DNA from: AP-15 sp963703745
Lineage (GTDB): Bacteria > Pseudomonadota > Alphaproteobacteria > ATCC43930 > CGMCC-115725
Assembly (NCBI GenBank): GCA_963703745.1
Contig: CAVPFL010000002.1
Span: 1,054,001-1,118,000, forward strand
Direction: 5' to 3'
Length of the DNA: 64,000 nt
Shown here: positions 31,843 through 40,916 of the stretch, one piece after another
Layout: every line of letters starts with the position of its first letter
Numbering within the stretch: the stretch's first letter is position 1
Program-made: the position numbers and the translations under genes
Notes under the pieces: model-generated
Seen by the model: only the letters and a program-made list of their open reading frames with translations
What the model was told of the DNA's origin: nothing
Database searches by the model: none

Positions 31843-33279
31843 ATGACCGATCCTACTCCTGCTCCCGCTCACGCCGGTTTCTTCGAAAGCGTCTTTGACC
31901 GAACCCTGACCAATCTTCGGAGCGCGTGGCGCGAGATCGCCGAATCCGCGCGCGGCGTTCTGGCGGGAGCGCCCAGGCTCGAGAGCTCCGCCGCCGATAC
32001 CGACCAGCTCCGTCAACAAATGCTGAGCTGCCTAGACGGGCGCGGCGGCGAGGTAACGGCGCGCGCTCGGGCGGCCGATCTCGGGCGTACTTATTTGTCG
32101 CTGGATGCCGAGGGGCGCGAGCGTTTTCTGCAGCTGCTCGCCGGCGAATTCGATGTCGACCGTCGCGAAATCGACCGCTGCTGCAACGCACTGATCAACG
32201 CCTCCGGAGCGGACCAGCGCGCCGCCACCGAGCGGGCGTTGCGCGCGGCACTAGAGCCGCCACGCATCACCCTCTTACGCCAGTTCAACGCGCTCCCCGA
32301 AGGGGTAAAATTCCTCGTCGACCGTCGCGCCGAACTGCTTGATCTCAAACAACGCGACCCCGTGCTCTTCGGCCTCGAAGAGGACTTGAGGCGGCTGCTT
32401 GCCAACTGGTTCGACATCGGCTTTCTCGAGCTCAAGCGAATCACCTGGGAATCGCCGGCGGCACTGCTCGAAAAGCTGATGGCCTATGAGGCCGTGCACG
32501 AGATCCGGGGGTGGACCGATCTGAAGAACCGGCTCGAGGCGGATCGTCGCTGCTTTGCCTTTTTCCATCCCCGTATGCCCGACGAGCCATTGATCTTCGT
32601 GGAGGTGGCGCTGGTCGCGGGTATGACCGCCGACATTCACGCTTTGCTCGACGAGGCGGCCCCGATCGGCGACCCGCATTCGGCCGACAGCGCGATCTTC
32701 TACTCGATCTCGAACTGCCAGCGCGGCCTCGCCGGGATCAGTTTTGGCGACTTTCTGATCAAGCGTGTCGCCGATGCGCTGGCAACCGAGCTGCCGCGCC
32801 TGCGAGTGTTCGCCACGCTGTCGCCGGTTCCCGGCTTCCGCGCGTGGCTCGACCGGCAGAGCCGGGCGGCGTCCAGCGATCTGCTGCTGCCGGCCGAGCG
32901 GGCGGCGATCGAGACCCTCGGCGACGCGGCTCCGGAGCGCGATCTCACCACGCTACTCGATCAGTGTGCCGACCCGCGGATCGCCACAGCGCTACGCGAT
33001 CCGCTGATCCGGCTATGCGCGCGTTATCTGTTGCATGAACGGACGCCTTCCGGCCGGGCGCTGGACCCGGTCGCCCATTTTCATCTTAGCAATGGCGCCC
33101 GGGTCGAGCGGTTGAATTGGCTAGGCGATACCTCTCCGAAGGGCCTGCAGCAATCCGCCGGGCTCATGGTCAACTACCTCTATCGCCTGTCCGAGATCGA
33201 GGCCAATCACGAGGCCTATCGCGGGGAGGGGCGGGTCGCCGCTTCGAGCGCGATCCGCAATCTGCTGCGAGCCGGCTGA
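31843..33279 (+). CDS. Malonyl-CoA decarboxylase
   Basis: This enzyme decarboxylates malonyl-CoA to acetyl-CoA. The 478-residue product has the helical N-terminal domain (LAGEFDVDRREIDRCCNALI near residue 100) and the GNAT-like catalytic domain. Family blocks are TWESPAALLEKLMAYEAVHE near 202, CFAFFHPRMPDEPLIFVEVA, FYSISNCQRGLAGISFGDFL near 286 with the active-site serine, and DPVAHFHLSNGARVERLNW near 405 with the active-site histidine. The ATG at 31843 gives the usual N-terminus. No malonyl-CoA synthetase or malonate carrier gene is adjacent. The 295 bases upstream, from 31548, hold no gene I can support. Confidence 0.9.
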   Translation: MTDPTPAPAHAGFFESVFDRTLTNLRSAWREIAESARGVLAGAPRLESSAADTDQLRQQMLSCLDGRGGEVTARARAADLGRTYLSLDAEGRERFLQLLAGEFDVDRREIDRCCNALINASGADQRAATERALRAALEPPRITLLRQFNALPEGVKFLVDRRAELLDLKQRDPVLFGLEEDLRRLLANWFDIGFLELKRITWESPAALLEKLMAYEAVHEIRGWTDLKNRLEADRRCFAFFHPRMPDEPLIFVEVALVAGMTADIHALLDEAAPIGDPHSADSAIFYSISNCQRGLAGISFGDFLIKRVADALATELPRLRVFATLSPVPGFRAWLDRQSRAASSDLLLPAERAAIETLGDAAPERDLTTLLDQCADPRIATALRDPLIRLCARYLLHERTPSGRALDPVAHFHLSNGARVERLNWLGDTSPKGLQQSAGLMVNYLYRLSEIEANHEAYRGEGRVAASSAIRNLLRAG

Positions 33280-33415
33280 AAATCCCTCGATGCTTCCGGT
33301 CGGCTCACTGGGGTCGAGTAACGGTCTGTGGCGCTCGACCATGGTCGACTATGTTGCAGGGAAGGGCTGTGCTAAAACACGCCCGCGGATCGCAATGGCC
33401 GCTCTGGCAACAGCG

Positions 33416-33497
33416 GCGGGCGTGGCGGAATTGGCAGACGCACTGGATTTAGGTTCCAGCGATGCAAATCGTGGGGGTTCGAGTCCCCCCGCCCGCA
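33416..33497 (+). tRNA. tRNA-Leu (anticodon TAG)
   Basis: This is a class II tRNA with acceptor GCGGGCG pairing with CGCCCGC, D arm around GGCGGAATTGGCAGACGC, anticodon stem-loop CTGGATTTAGGTTCCAG with TAG, a variable arm, and GGTTCGAGTC in the T arm. The discriminator is A, and CTA follows rather than CCA, so CCA must be added after transcription. It sits 48 bases before tig. Confidence 0.95.
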
Positions 33498-33545
33498 CTA
33501 CGGCGCCACCCTGGGTGATGAGTTGGTGATCATAGGCTCTGTTCC

Positions 33546-35036
33546 ATGCAAGTGACGGAAACCGCCGCCGACGGACTGAAGCGCGAATACACGATCACGG
33601 TGCCGGCTGGTGATCTCGAGCAGGAGATTAACCGACGGCTGGGTGAGATCGGCCGACAGGTGCGGCTGCCCGGATTCCGCCCCGGCAAGGTCCCAATGCA
33701 GATCTTGCGCACCCGGTTTGGTTCTTCGGTGCGCGGCGAGGTGCTGCAAAACACCCTGCAAGCCAGCTCAGCCGAAGCGATCAGCGAACGCAAGCTGCGA
33801 CCGGCCTTGCCGCCCAAGGTTGACATCGTATCGGCCAATGAAGGAGCCGATCTCGAATACAAAATGGCGATCGAACTGTTGCCCGAGATCCCGGAGCCGA
33901 GCTTTGCCGAGCTCGATATCGAACGTCTCGTTGTCGAGGTCCCGGAACAGGACGTCGAGCGGGCGATCGAGCGGATTGCCGAGCAGCAACGCAAATCGGA
34001 CGTGGTCGAGCGCCCTGCAGAGGACGGAGATATCCTCATCGTCGATGTCGATGGCAGGATCGGCGAGCAGGAGATCCCCGGCGCAGGCGGCACGGACCGG
34101 CAGATCGTGTTGGGCGCGGGGAGCTCCATCCCCGGCTTCGAGGAGCAGCTGGTCGGTGCGACCGCCGGTGAGCACCGTACCGTCAACGTCACCTTTCCGG
34201 AGGATTACCCGGTTGCAGACCTTGCCGGCAAGGAGGCAGTCTTTACGGTGCATGTGAAGGAGATCCGCCAGCGCTTGCCGATCGCGATCGATGACGAGCT
34301 CGGCCAAGCGGTGGGCCTTGAGAACCTCGCCGAATTGCGCCAGGAGCTGCGGCAGCGGCTGCAACGCGACTATGATGCGGCATCGCGTCTGCGCTTGAAG
34401 CGGTCGCTGCTCGACAAGCTGGCGGAGGGTCACGACTTCCCCGTCCCGCCGGGAATGGTGGATCTCGAGTTCGACAATATCTGGGGACAATACGAGGCCC
34501 AGAGGGAGGCGTCGCCAGCGATTGCCGGCGTCGAGGCGATCCCAGCCGTTGTGGAAGCCGGCGTTGAGGCGATCCTGGCGCTTGAGGAAGCCGAGGCCGA
34601 CCCGACCCCATCCCCTGGCGCAGTCGGCGCCCACCCGACCGCAACCATCACCGACGGCGATGCAGCCCCAACCGCTGCCAGGCCGGACCAAGACGAAGAG
34701 GCGGCAAGGGCCGAATACCGCAGGCTTGCGGAACGTCGGGTACGGCTCGGCCTGCTGCTTGCGGAAGTCGGCCGCAAGAACAACATTACGGTTACCCAGG
34801 ACGAAGTGAACCAGGCGATCACCCGCGAGGCGCGCCGGCATCCCGGTCACGAACGGCAAGTCCTCGATTTTTATCGCCAGAACCCCGGCGCCATTGACAC
34901 GCTGCGGGCGCCGATCTTCGAGGACAAGGTTATCGACTTCATCATCGAGCTGGCGAAGATTGGAGAACGCAGGGTCACACCGCAGGAATTGCTGGCAATG
35001 CCCGACCCAGCTGGTGAAGTTGCGTCGCCGAGTTGA
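33546..35036 (+). CDS. tig: Trigger factor (ribosome-associated chaperone and prolyl isomerase)
   Basis: Trigger factor binds nascent chains at the ribosome exit. The ribosome-binding signature GFRPGKVPMQILRTRFG is near residue 40. The FKBP-type isomerase domain spans about 155-240 (VLGAGSSIPGFEEQLVGATA). The C-terminal arms follow. At 496 residues it is longer than usual (about 430-450): residues ~322-382 are an extra Ala/Val/Glu/Pro-rich segment (GVEAIPAVVEAGVEAILAL, then low complexity) inserted in the C-terminal domain before EYRRLAERRVRLGLLLAEVG. It begins the standard tig-clpP-clpX-lon cluster. Confidence 0.95.
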   Translation: MQVTETAADGLKREYTITVPAGDLEQEINRRLGEIGRQVRLPGFRPGKVPMQILRTRFGSSVRGEVLQNTLQASSAEAISERKLRPALPPKVDIVSANEGADLEYKMAIELLPEIPEPSFAELDIERLVVEVPEQDVERAIERIAEQQRKSDVVERPAEDGDILIVDVDGRIGEQEIPGAGGTDRQIVLGAGSSIPGFEEQLVGATAGEHRTVNVTFPEDYPVADLAGKEAVFTVHVKEIRQRLPIAIDDELGQAVGLENLAELRQELRQRLQRDYDAASRLRLKRSLLDKLAEGHDFPVPPGMVDLEFDNIWGQYEAQREASPAIAGVEAIPAVVEAGVEAILALEEAEADPTPSPGAVGAHPTATITDGDAAPTAARPDQDEEAARAEYRRLAERRVRLGLLLAEVGRKNNITVTQDEVNQAITREARRHPGHERQVLDFYRQNPGAIDTLRAPIFEDKVIDFIIELAKIGERRVTPQELLAMPDPAGEVASPS

Positions 35037-35086
35037 CCCAATTCAAGCTGGGCGTCCGCCGCCCGGCTCTGCCAAGGAGGGCTTGA

Positions 35087-35728
35087 ATGTCCGAAAATTT
35101 TGAACAGTACATGAACAACTTGGTTCCGATGGTCGTCGAGCAGACCAACCGGGGCGAGCGGGCCTATGACATCTATTCGCGCCTGCTCAAGGAGCGAATT
35201 ATTTTTCTCGTCGGCCCGATCCACGATGCTGTCGCGAGCTTGATCTGCGCCCAGCTGCTCTTCCTTGAAGCGGATAACCCGAACAAGGACATCAATTTCT
35301 ATATCAACTCGCCGGGCGGCGTGGTGACGTCCAGCCTCGCCATCTACGACACGATGCAATACATCCGCTCGCCAGTAGCGACGGTGTGCATCGGGCAGGC
35401 CGCTTCGGCCGGCTCGCTGCTGCTGGCGGCCGGTGCCAAAGACAAGCGCTATTCACTGCCGAACTCGCGAATCATGATCCATCAGCCCTCCGGCGGAGCG
35501 CAGGGGCAGGCCACCGACATCGAGATCCAGGCGCGCGAGATCCTCGCCCTGCGGGCGCGCCTCAATGAGATCTATGTCAAGCATACCGGCCAGCCGCTTG
35601 AAGCGATCCAGGCCGCGCTCGAGCGCGACAAGTTTTTGTCGCCACTCGAGGCAAAGGAGTTCGGCCTAATCGACGAGGTGGTGGAAAACCGGCCCGGCCG
35701 CGACGAATCGGAGAGGGGTTTCAAATAG
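35087..35728 (+). CDS. clpP: ATP-dependent Clp protease proteolytic subunit
   Basis: This 213-residue serine protease forms the double-heptamer chamber used by ClpX and ClpA. Catalytic Ser107 lies in GQAASAGSLLLAAG and His132 in MIHQPSGGAQGQATDIE; the aspartate is near residue 181. YINSPGGVVTSSLAIYDTMQ forms the oxyanion region. AGGAGG lies about 6 bases before the ATG. It sits 50 bases after tig, and clpX follows after 126 bases. Confidence 0.97.
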   Translation: MSENFEQYMNNLVPMVVEQTNRGERAYDIYSRLLKERIIFLVGPIHDAVASLICAQLLFLEADNPNKDINFYINSPGGVVTSSLAIYDTMQYIRSPVATVCIGQAASAGSLLLAAGAKDKRYSLPNSRIMIHQPSGGAQGQATDIEIQAREILALRARLNEIYVKHTGQPLEAIQAALERDKFLSPLEAKEFGLIDEVVENRPGRDESERGFK

Positions 35729-35854
35729 CCGAGGGCGCGCGCCTGACGACACGGTCGTTATAAGACCCGGCCCGTATGATTAACTGGTTGTTGATCGGCC
35801 AGGAGCACATATACTTGGGGACCCGGGGGCCGGGCCGCCGGTGACGGAGTGGCG

Positions 35855-37120
35855 ATGACCAAATCCAGCGGTAGCGACTCGAAGAACACTCTCTACTGCT
35901 CGTTTTGTGGCAAGAGCCAGCACGAGGTCAGAAAGCTGATTGCTGGACCGACCGTCTTCATCTGCGACGAATGTGTTGAGCTCTGCATGGACATTATCCG
36001 TGAGGAGCACAAGACGACGCTGGTCAAGTCACGGGACGGGGTTCCTGGTCCGCGCGACATCTGCAAGGTGCTCGACGACTACGTGATCGGTCAGGACCAT
36101 GCCAAGCGCGTTCTCTCGGTCGCTGTGCATAACCACTACAAGCGGTTGGCACATAGCGCAAAGAGCAACGATGTCGAACTCGCAAAATCAAACATTTTGC
36201 TGGTCGGGCCGACCGGGTCGGGCAAGACACTGCTGGCGCAGACCCTAGCGCGAATCATCGACGTGCCGTTCACGATGGCGGACGCCACCACGTTGACCGA
36301 GGCGGGTTATGTCGGGGAAGATGTCGAAAACATCATTTTAAAGCTGCTGCAGGCCGCCGATTACAACGTCGAGCGGGCGCAGCGCGGGATCGTCTATATC
36401 GACGAGGTCGATAAGATCTCGCGAAAGTCCGACAATCCGTCAATCACGCGGGACGTGTCGGGGGAAGGCGTTCAACAGGCGCTTCTGAAGATCATGGAAG
36501 GGACGATCGCCTCGGTGCCGCCGCAAGGCGGCCGCAAGCACCCGCAACAGGAATTTCTCCAAGTCGATACCACCAACATTCTGTTCGTCTGCGGCGGCGC
36601 CTTTTCCGGGCTCGAAAAGATCATTGCCCAGCGCCGCCAGGGCACCTCGATCGGCTTCGGCGCCGAAGTGCGCGGGCCCGACGAGCGCAAAACCGGCGAG
36701 ATCCTCAGGGATCTCGAGCCCGAGGATCTCCTGAAGTTTGGCCTGATCCCTGAGTTTGTAGGCCGCCTTCCGGTCGTAGCGACGCTCGATGACCTCGATG
36801 AGGCGGTGTTGGTGGACATCTTGACCAAACCCAAGAATGCCCTTGTCAAGCAATACCAACGGCTGTTCGAGATGGAGGACGTTCGCCTGGAATTGAACGA
36901 CGAGGCGCTGAAGGCAGTCGCCCACAAAGCGATCTTGCGCAAGACCGGCGCTCGGGGACTGCGATCGATCCTCGAGGCGATCCTCCTCAACTCGATGTTC
37001 GAACTCCCAAGCTTGGTTGGTATCAGCGAGATCGTGATCAACCGAGAGGTCGTCGAAGGCCGGGCAAAACCTCTCCACATCTACTCCGATCGCCGGGGCG
37101 ATGTCGGCACAGGCGACTGA
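35855..37120 (+). CDS. clpX: ATP-dependent Clp protease ATP-binding subunit ClpX
   Basis: This 421-residue AAA+ unfoldase delivers substrates to ClpP. The N-terminal zinc-binding domain is complete (CSFCGKS and CDECVELC), Walker A is GPTGSGKTLLAQTLARI near residue 114, Walker B is YIDEVDKI, and the ClpP-contacting IGF-type loop is TSIGFGAE near 265. The frame opens with GTG at 35849, but the ATG at 35855, preceded by GGAG, matches the family N-terminus MTKSSGSDSKNTLYC. It controls regulated proteolysis, including cell-cycle factors in alphaproteobacteria. Confidence 0.97.
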   Translation: MTKSSGSDSKNTLYCSFCGKSQHEVRKLIAGPTVFICDECVELCMDIIREEHKTTLVKSRDGVPGPRDICKVLDDYVIGQDHAKRVLSVAVHNHYKRLAHSAKSNDVELAKSNILLVGPTGSGKTLLAQTLARIIDVPFTMADATTLTEAGYVGEDVENIILKLLQAADYNVERAQRGIVYIDEVDKISRKSDNPSITRDVSGEGVQQALLKIMEGTIASVPPQGGRKHPQQEFLQVDTTNILFVCGGAFSGLEKIIAQRRQGTSIGFGAEVRGPDERKTGEILRDLEPEDLLKFGLIPEFVGRLPVVATLDDLDEAVLVDILTKPKNALVKQYQRLFEMEDVRLELNDEALKAVAHKAILRKTGARGLRSILEAILLNSMFELPSLVGISEIVINREVVEGRAKPLHIYSDRRGDVGTGD

Positions 37121-37249
37121 GCATCTCGCGGTTGCGGGTCGCAGCGCCGCATGGCGACTTGACTGCTGGCAACACCAGGCCAACCTTTAGATGCTGTCAT
37201 TCTTGCCATCACGGTTCCTCCCGGGATGGCCCTTTGCAGATGAGGGCTC

Positions 37250-39655
37250 ATGTTAGAACCTGCGCGCGGTGCGCTCTATCCAGTTCTGCCCCTTCGCGAC
37301 ATCGTCGTCTTCCCGCACATGATCGTGCCGCTTTTCGTCGGGCGCGAGAAATCTGTGCGGGCGCTCGAGGACGTAATGAAGGACGACAAACAGATTCTGC
37401 TTGTCACCCAAAAGAACGCCGCGCAGGACGACCCGACGACCTCGGATATTTATACGGTGGGCACTGTTGGTACGGTGCTCCAATTGCTCAAGCTGCCTGA
37501 CGGCACGGTTAAGGTGCTGGTCGAGGGAGGGCAGCGTGCTCGGATCCAGCGCTTTGCCGACAACGATTTATTCTTCCAGGCGTTTGCTGAAACCATCGGA
37601 GAGAGTGCCGGCGCGCAACAGGAGACCGAGGCGCTGGCCCGGACGGTGGTCTCGCAATTCGAGCAATATATCAAACTCAACAAGAAGATCCCGCCAGAGG
37701 TATTGGTTTCGATCAATCAGATCGAAGATCCCGGCAAGCTCGCCGACACGGTCGCCTCGCACCTGTCCTTAAAGATCCCAGAGAAACAGGAACTGCTCGA
37801 GACCGCCGCGGTTTCCGAGCGGCTCGAGAAGGTATTCGGATATATGGAGGGCGAGATCGGCGTTCTCCAAGTCGAAAAACGCATCCGAAACCGTGTCAAA
37901 CGCCAAATGGAGAAGACGCAGCGGGAATACTACCTAAATGAGCAGCTAAAGGCGATCCAGAAAGAGCTTGGCGAGGGCGAGGATGGCCGCGACGAGATGT
38001 CCGAGCTGGAAGACAAAATCAACAAGACCAAGTTCTCGAAGGAAGCACGAGACAAGGCGATGGCCGAGCTTAAGAAGCTCAAGAGCATGAGCCCAATGTC
38101 AGCGGAAGCGACGGTTGTGCGAAACTACCTCGATTGGCTGCTCTCGGTCCCTTGGCACAACAGAACTAAGATAAAGCGGGACATCAAGGGGGCCGAAAAG
38201 GTGCTCAACGCGGACCATTTTGGGCTTGAAAAGGTCAAAGAGCGCATCCTCGAATACCTCGCCGTTCAGCAGCGCATGAAGAAGATGAAGGGTCCGATCC
38301 TTTGCCTGGTCGGAGCACCAGGTGTCGGCAAGACCTCGCTCGGCAAGTCAGTCGCGCGTGCGACCGGGCGGAATTTCGTGCGGATGTCCCTCGGCGGCGT
38401 GCGCGACGAAGCCGAGATCCGCGGCCATCGGCGCACCTATATCGGCTCGATGCCGGGCAAAGTCCTGCAAGGAATGAAGAAGGCGAAGTCGTCGAACCCG
38501 CTGTTCCTGCTCGACGAGGTCGATAAACTCGGCGCAGATTGGCGAGGCGACCCGTCTTCGGCCCTCCTCGAGGTGCTCGACCCCGAGCAGAACTCGACAT
38601 TCAACGATCATTATCTTGAAGTGGATTACGATCTGTCGGACGTGATGTTCGTGACGACGGCGAACACACTGCGGATACCGCAGCCGCTGATGGATCGAAT
38701 GGAAATCATCCGTATTCCTGGCTACACCGAGGACGAAAAAGTCGAAATTGCGCGTCGCCACCTGATCCCTAAGCAGATGGCGGCACATGGGCTCAAGAAA
38801 AACGAATGGAGCATCAGTGACGACGCGGTGCGCGACATAATTCGCTACTACACGCGAGAGGCCGGAGTTCGTAACCTCGAGCGTGAGATCGCTAATCTGA
38901 CCCGCAAGGCCATCAAAGACATCCTGATGAAAAAGGGTGAACGGGTAGCGGTAACACGACGCAACCTCGAGAAATATGCTGGAGTTCGACGCTTCCGCTT
39001 TGGCGAAGCGGAGAGCGAGGACATGGTCGGGATCACCACCGGTCTCGCTTGGACCGAGGTAGGCGGGGAACTGTTGACCATCGAAGCGGTCACGTTGCCC
39101 GGAAAGGGACGGGTGACGGCGACAGGCAAGCTCGGCGATGTTATGAAAGAGTTGGTTCAGGCGGCAGAAAGCTTCGTTAAGTCGCGCAGCTATGCTTTCG
39201 GCATTAAACCGACAATCTTTGAAAAGAAGGACATCCACGTGCACGTACCGGAGGGTGCTACCCCAAAGGATGGGCCCTCGGCCGGCGTCGCTATGGTGAC
39301 CTCGATCGTTTCGGTGCTGACCGGGATCCCGGTGAAGCGTGACATCGCGATGACTGGAGAGATCACGCTTCGCGGTCGAGTGTTGCCGATCGGCGGCCTC
39401 AAGGAGAAGCTTCTCGCAGCGCTTCGCGGCGGCCTGAAAACGGTGTTGATCCCAAAGGACAACGAGAAGGATCTTGCGGAGATCCCCGACAACGTAAAAC
39501 GGGGATTGAAGGTCATTCCGGTCAGCACGGTGGACGAGTTGCTCACCCAGGCGCTGGCGGCGCAATTGACCCCTATGGCATGGTCAGAAGACGGCGAACC
39601 AGAGCCCGTGATTCCGGCGACGAGTGAAGAGCGCTCGGGACTGCTAACGCATTGA
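37250..39655 (+). CDS. lon: ATP-dependent protease Lon (LonA)
   Basis: This 801-residue AAA+ protease has the N-terminal substrate-recognition domain (YPVLPLRDIVVFPHMIVPLF), a helical linker, Walker A GAPGVGKTSLGKS at residues 355-367, and a C-terminal protease domain with catalytic Ser677 (DGPSAGVAM) and Lys720 (GGLKEKLL). Lon degrades misfolded proteins and, in alphaproteobacteria, DnaA and CcrM. It lies 129 bases after clpX, with AGGGC before the ATG, and is followed by hupB. Confidence 0.97.
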   Translation: MLEPARGALYPVLPLRDIVVFPHMIVPLFVGREKSVRALEDVMKDDKQILLVTQKNAAQDDPTTSDIYTVGTVGTVLQLLKLPDGTVKVLVEGGQRARIQRFADNDLFFQAFAETIGESAGAQQETEALARTVVSQFEQYIKLNKKIPPEVLVSINQIEDPGKLADTVASHLSLKIPEKQELLETAAVSERLEKVFGYMEGEIGVLQVEKRIRNRVKRQMEKTQREYYLNEQLKAIQKELGEGEDGRDEMSELEDKINKTKFSKEARDKAMAELKKLKSMSPMSAEATVVRNYLDWLLSVPWHNRTKIKRDIKGAEKVLNADHFGLEKVKERILEYLAVQQRMKKMKGPILCLVGAPGVGKTSLGKSVARATGRNFVRMSLGGVRDEAEIRGHRRTYIGSMPGKVLQGMKKAKSSNPLFLLDEVDKLGADWRGDPSSALLEVLDPEQNSTFNDHYLEVDYDLSDVMFVTTANTLRIPQPLMDRMEIIRIPGYTEDEKVEIARRHLIPKQMAAHGLKKNEWSISDDAVRDIIRYYTREAGVRNLEREIANLTRKAIKDILMKKGERVAVTRRNLEKYAGVRRFRFGEAESEDMVGITTGLAWTEVGGELLTIEAVTLPGKGRVTATGKLGDVMKELVQAAESFVKSRSYAFGIKPTIFEKKDIHVHVPEGATPKDGPSAGVAMVTSIVSVLTGIPVKRDIAMTGEITLRGRVLPIGGLKEKLLAALRGGLKTVLIPKDNEKDLAEIPDNVKRGLKVIPVSTVDELLTQALAAQLTPMAWSEDGEPEPVIPATSEERSGLLTH

Positions 39656-39753
39656 TCGCCTTGCCTGGTAAACTGCCTCGGAGACGGATGAGATGGCGCA
39701 TCCAGAACGCCCTGTAATGTCCGAAATCGCTTCGATTCTTCGCGTGCCGATGG

Positions 39754-39782
39754 TTGACCCATCGAGCGACGCACTCTAAACT
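39754..39782 (+). promoter_or_regulatory. Probable housekeeping promoter of hupB
   Basis: TTGACC at 39754-39759 and TAAACT at 39777-39782 are separated by exactly 17 bases, close to the sigma-70 consensus in both hexamers. The predicted start point lies about 40 bases before the HU start codon. It is the clearest promoter in the window. The rest of the 176-base lon-hupB gap shows nothing else. Confidence 0.6.
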
Positions 39783-39831
39783 CATCGGCGAATAGGAGCA
39801 TCGATCTAGCACACTCGCGCAGGGGGCACCC

Positions 39832-40104
39832 GTGAACAGAAACGAACTCGTCGACGCCGTGGCCGGCAGGACCGAACTGAGAAAAACGGAGGCGAGCAAG
39901 GCGGTAGATGCGGTATTCGAGGCAATTGAAGAAGCGCTGAAGGGCGGCGACGAGGTGCGTCTCGTCGGCTTCGGCACGTTTTCAGTAGCCTCGCGGGCGG
40001 CCTCCGAAGGGCGCAACCCCCGCACGGGCGAGAAAATCAAGATCGCGGCATCGAAACAGGCCAAGTTCAAGCCGGGCAAGGGTTTGCGTGAATCCCTGAA
40101 TTGA
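39832..40104 (+). CDS. hupB: DNA-binding protein HU (beta-type)
   Basis: This 90-residue nucleoid protein bends and compacts DNA. It starts with GTG preceded by AGGGGG and reads MNRNELVDAVAGRTELRKTE. The beta-arm segment has VRLVGFGTFSVASRAASEGR, followed by NPRTGEKIKIAASKQAKFKP, which contains the conserved Arg-Asn-Pro-x-Thr-Gly tip. Placement directly after lon is standard in Proteobacteria. Confidence 0.96.
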   Translation: MNRNELVDAVAGRTELRKTEASKAVDAVFEAIEEALKGGDEVRLVGFGTFSVASRAASEGRNPRTGEKIKIAASKQAKFKPGKGLRESLN

Positions 40105-40162
40105 CACTGGCCGGCCCACCGGAACCGGCGCGGCGCGCTGGTGTGGGATGGCGGGCGGCGCG

Positions 40163-40238
40163 GGGCGATTAGCTCAGCTGGCAGAGCATCTCGTTTACAC
40201 CGAGGGGGTCGGGGGTTCGAGTCCCTCATCGCCCACCA
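40163..40238 (+). tRNA. tRNA-Val (anticodon TAC), CCA encoded
   Basis: A complete cloverleaf: acceptor GGGCGAT pairing with ATCGCCC, D arm TAGCTCAGCTGGCAGAGCA, anticodon arm TCTCGTTTACACCGAGG with TAC, T arm GGGGGTTCGAGTCCCTC, discriminator A and encoded CCA. It lies between hupB and tRNA-Asp. Confidence 0.96.
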
Positions 40239-40323
40239 CCCCCGACAAGCGAGCCGCACTGTGGGTATGCTTGACACCTCTTGGAGGGAACGGTAGGACT
40301 GCCCCGCGCAGGTCGAGGACCGC

Positions 40324-40400
<77 letters not shown>

Positions 40401-40550
40401 TCGAACGCCAAGCCTTGTTGCGCCGCACCAAACGGTACCGCAACCGGGTTTGCTTTCCGACAATTTACCCTATATCTACCGGCGGGCTCGGAGATGAGCG
40501 CGCCTGCGGGCACGGTTTTCGTGCCGCAATCCCACCGGCTAGACTTCTGG

Positions 40551-40916
40551 ATGGAAAACCTGCTCCAAGATTACTTCCCGATCCTGGTGTTCCTAGCTAT
40601 CGCCAGCGGTTTGGCTACGGCCATGGTCGCAGCATCGTTACTGGTCGCCCGGCAGCTACCCGACACCGCGAAGCTGTCGCCATACGAATGCGGCTTCGAG
40701 CCGTTCGAAGACGCCCGCATCCGCTTTGACGTCCGGTATTATCTGGTGGCGATCCTGTTCATTATTTTTGATCTGGAAGTGGCCTTCCTTTTCCCGTGGG
40801 CGGTCTCGCTCGCCGATCTCGGCGCGTTCGGCTTCTGGTCGATGGTCGTGTTCCTCGGCGTGCTAACAATAGGCTTCATCTACGAATGGAAGAAGGGGGC
40901 GTTGGAATGGGAGTAA
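40551..40916 (+). CDS. nuoA: NADH-quinone oxidoreductase subunit A
   Basis: This 121-residue membrane subunit of complex I has three transmembrane helices. The family block SPYECGFEPFEDARIRFDVR is near residue 45, and FIIFDLEVAFLFPWA follows. The ATG at 40551 gives the standard length and N-terminus (MENLLQDYFPILVFLAIA); an in-frame ATG at 40494 would add 19 residues and cannot be excluded. A TATATC at 40471-40476 may be a -10 element of the nuo promoter. It is the first of fourteen nuo genes and overlaps nuoB by 10 bases. Confidence 0.93.
   Translation: MENLLQDYFPILVFLAIASGLATAMVAASLLVARQLPDTAKLSPYECGFEPFEDARIRFDVRYYLVAILFIIFDLEVAFLFPWAVSLADLGAFGFWSMVVFLGVLTIGFIYEWKKGALEWE

Noticed and set aside
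33332..33352. TCGACCATGGTCGA palindrome ahead of tRNA-Leu as an operator
   Set aside because: It is a perfect 14-base palindrome but single and GC-balanced, with no linked regulator or repeat elsewhere in the window.
38348..39565. A 405-codon open frame antisense to lon
   Set aside because: GC-rich codon bias leaves long antisense frames; there is no recognisable domain and it lies fully within an intact conserved gene.
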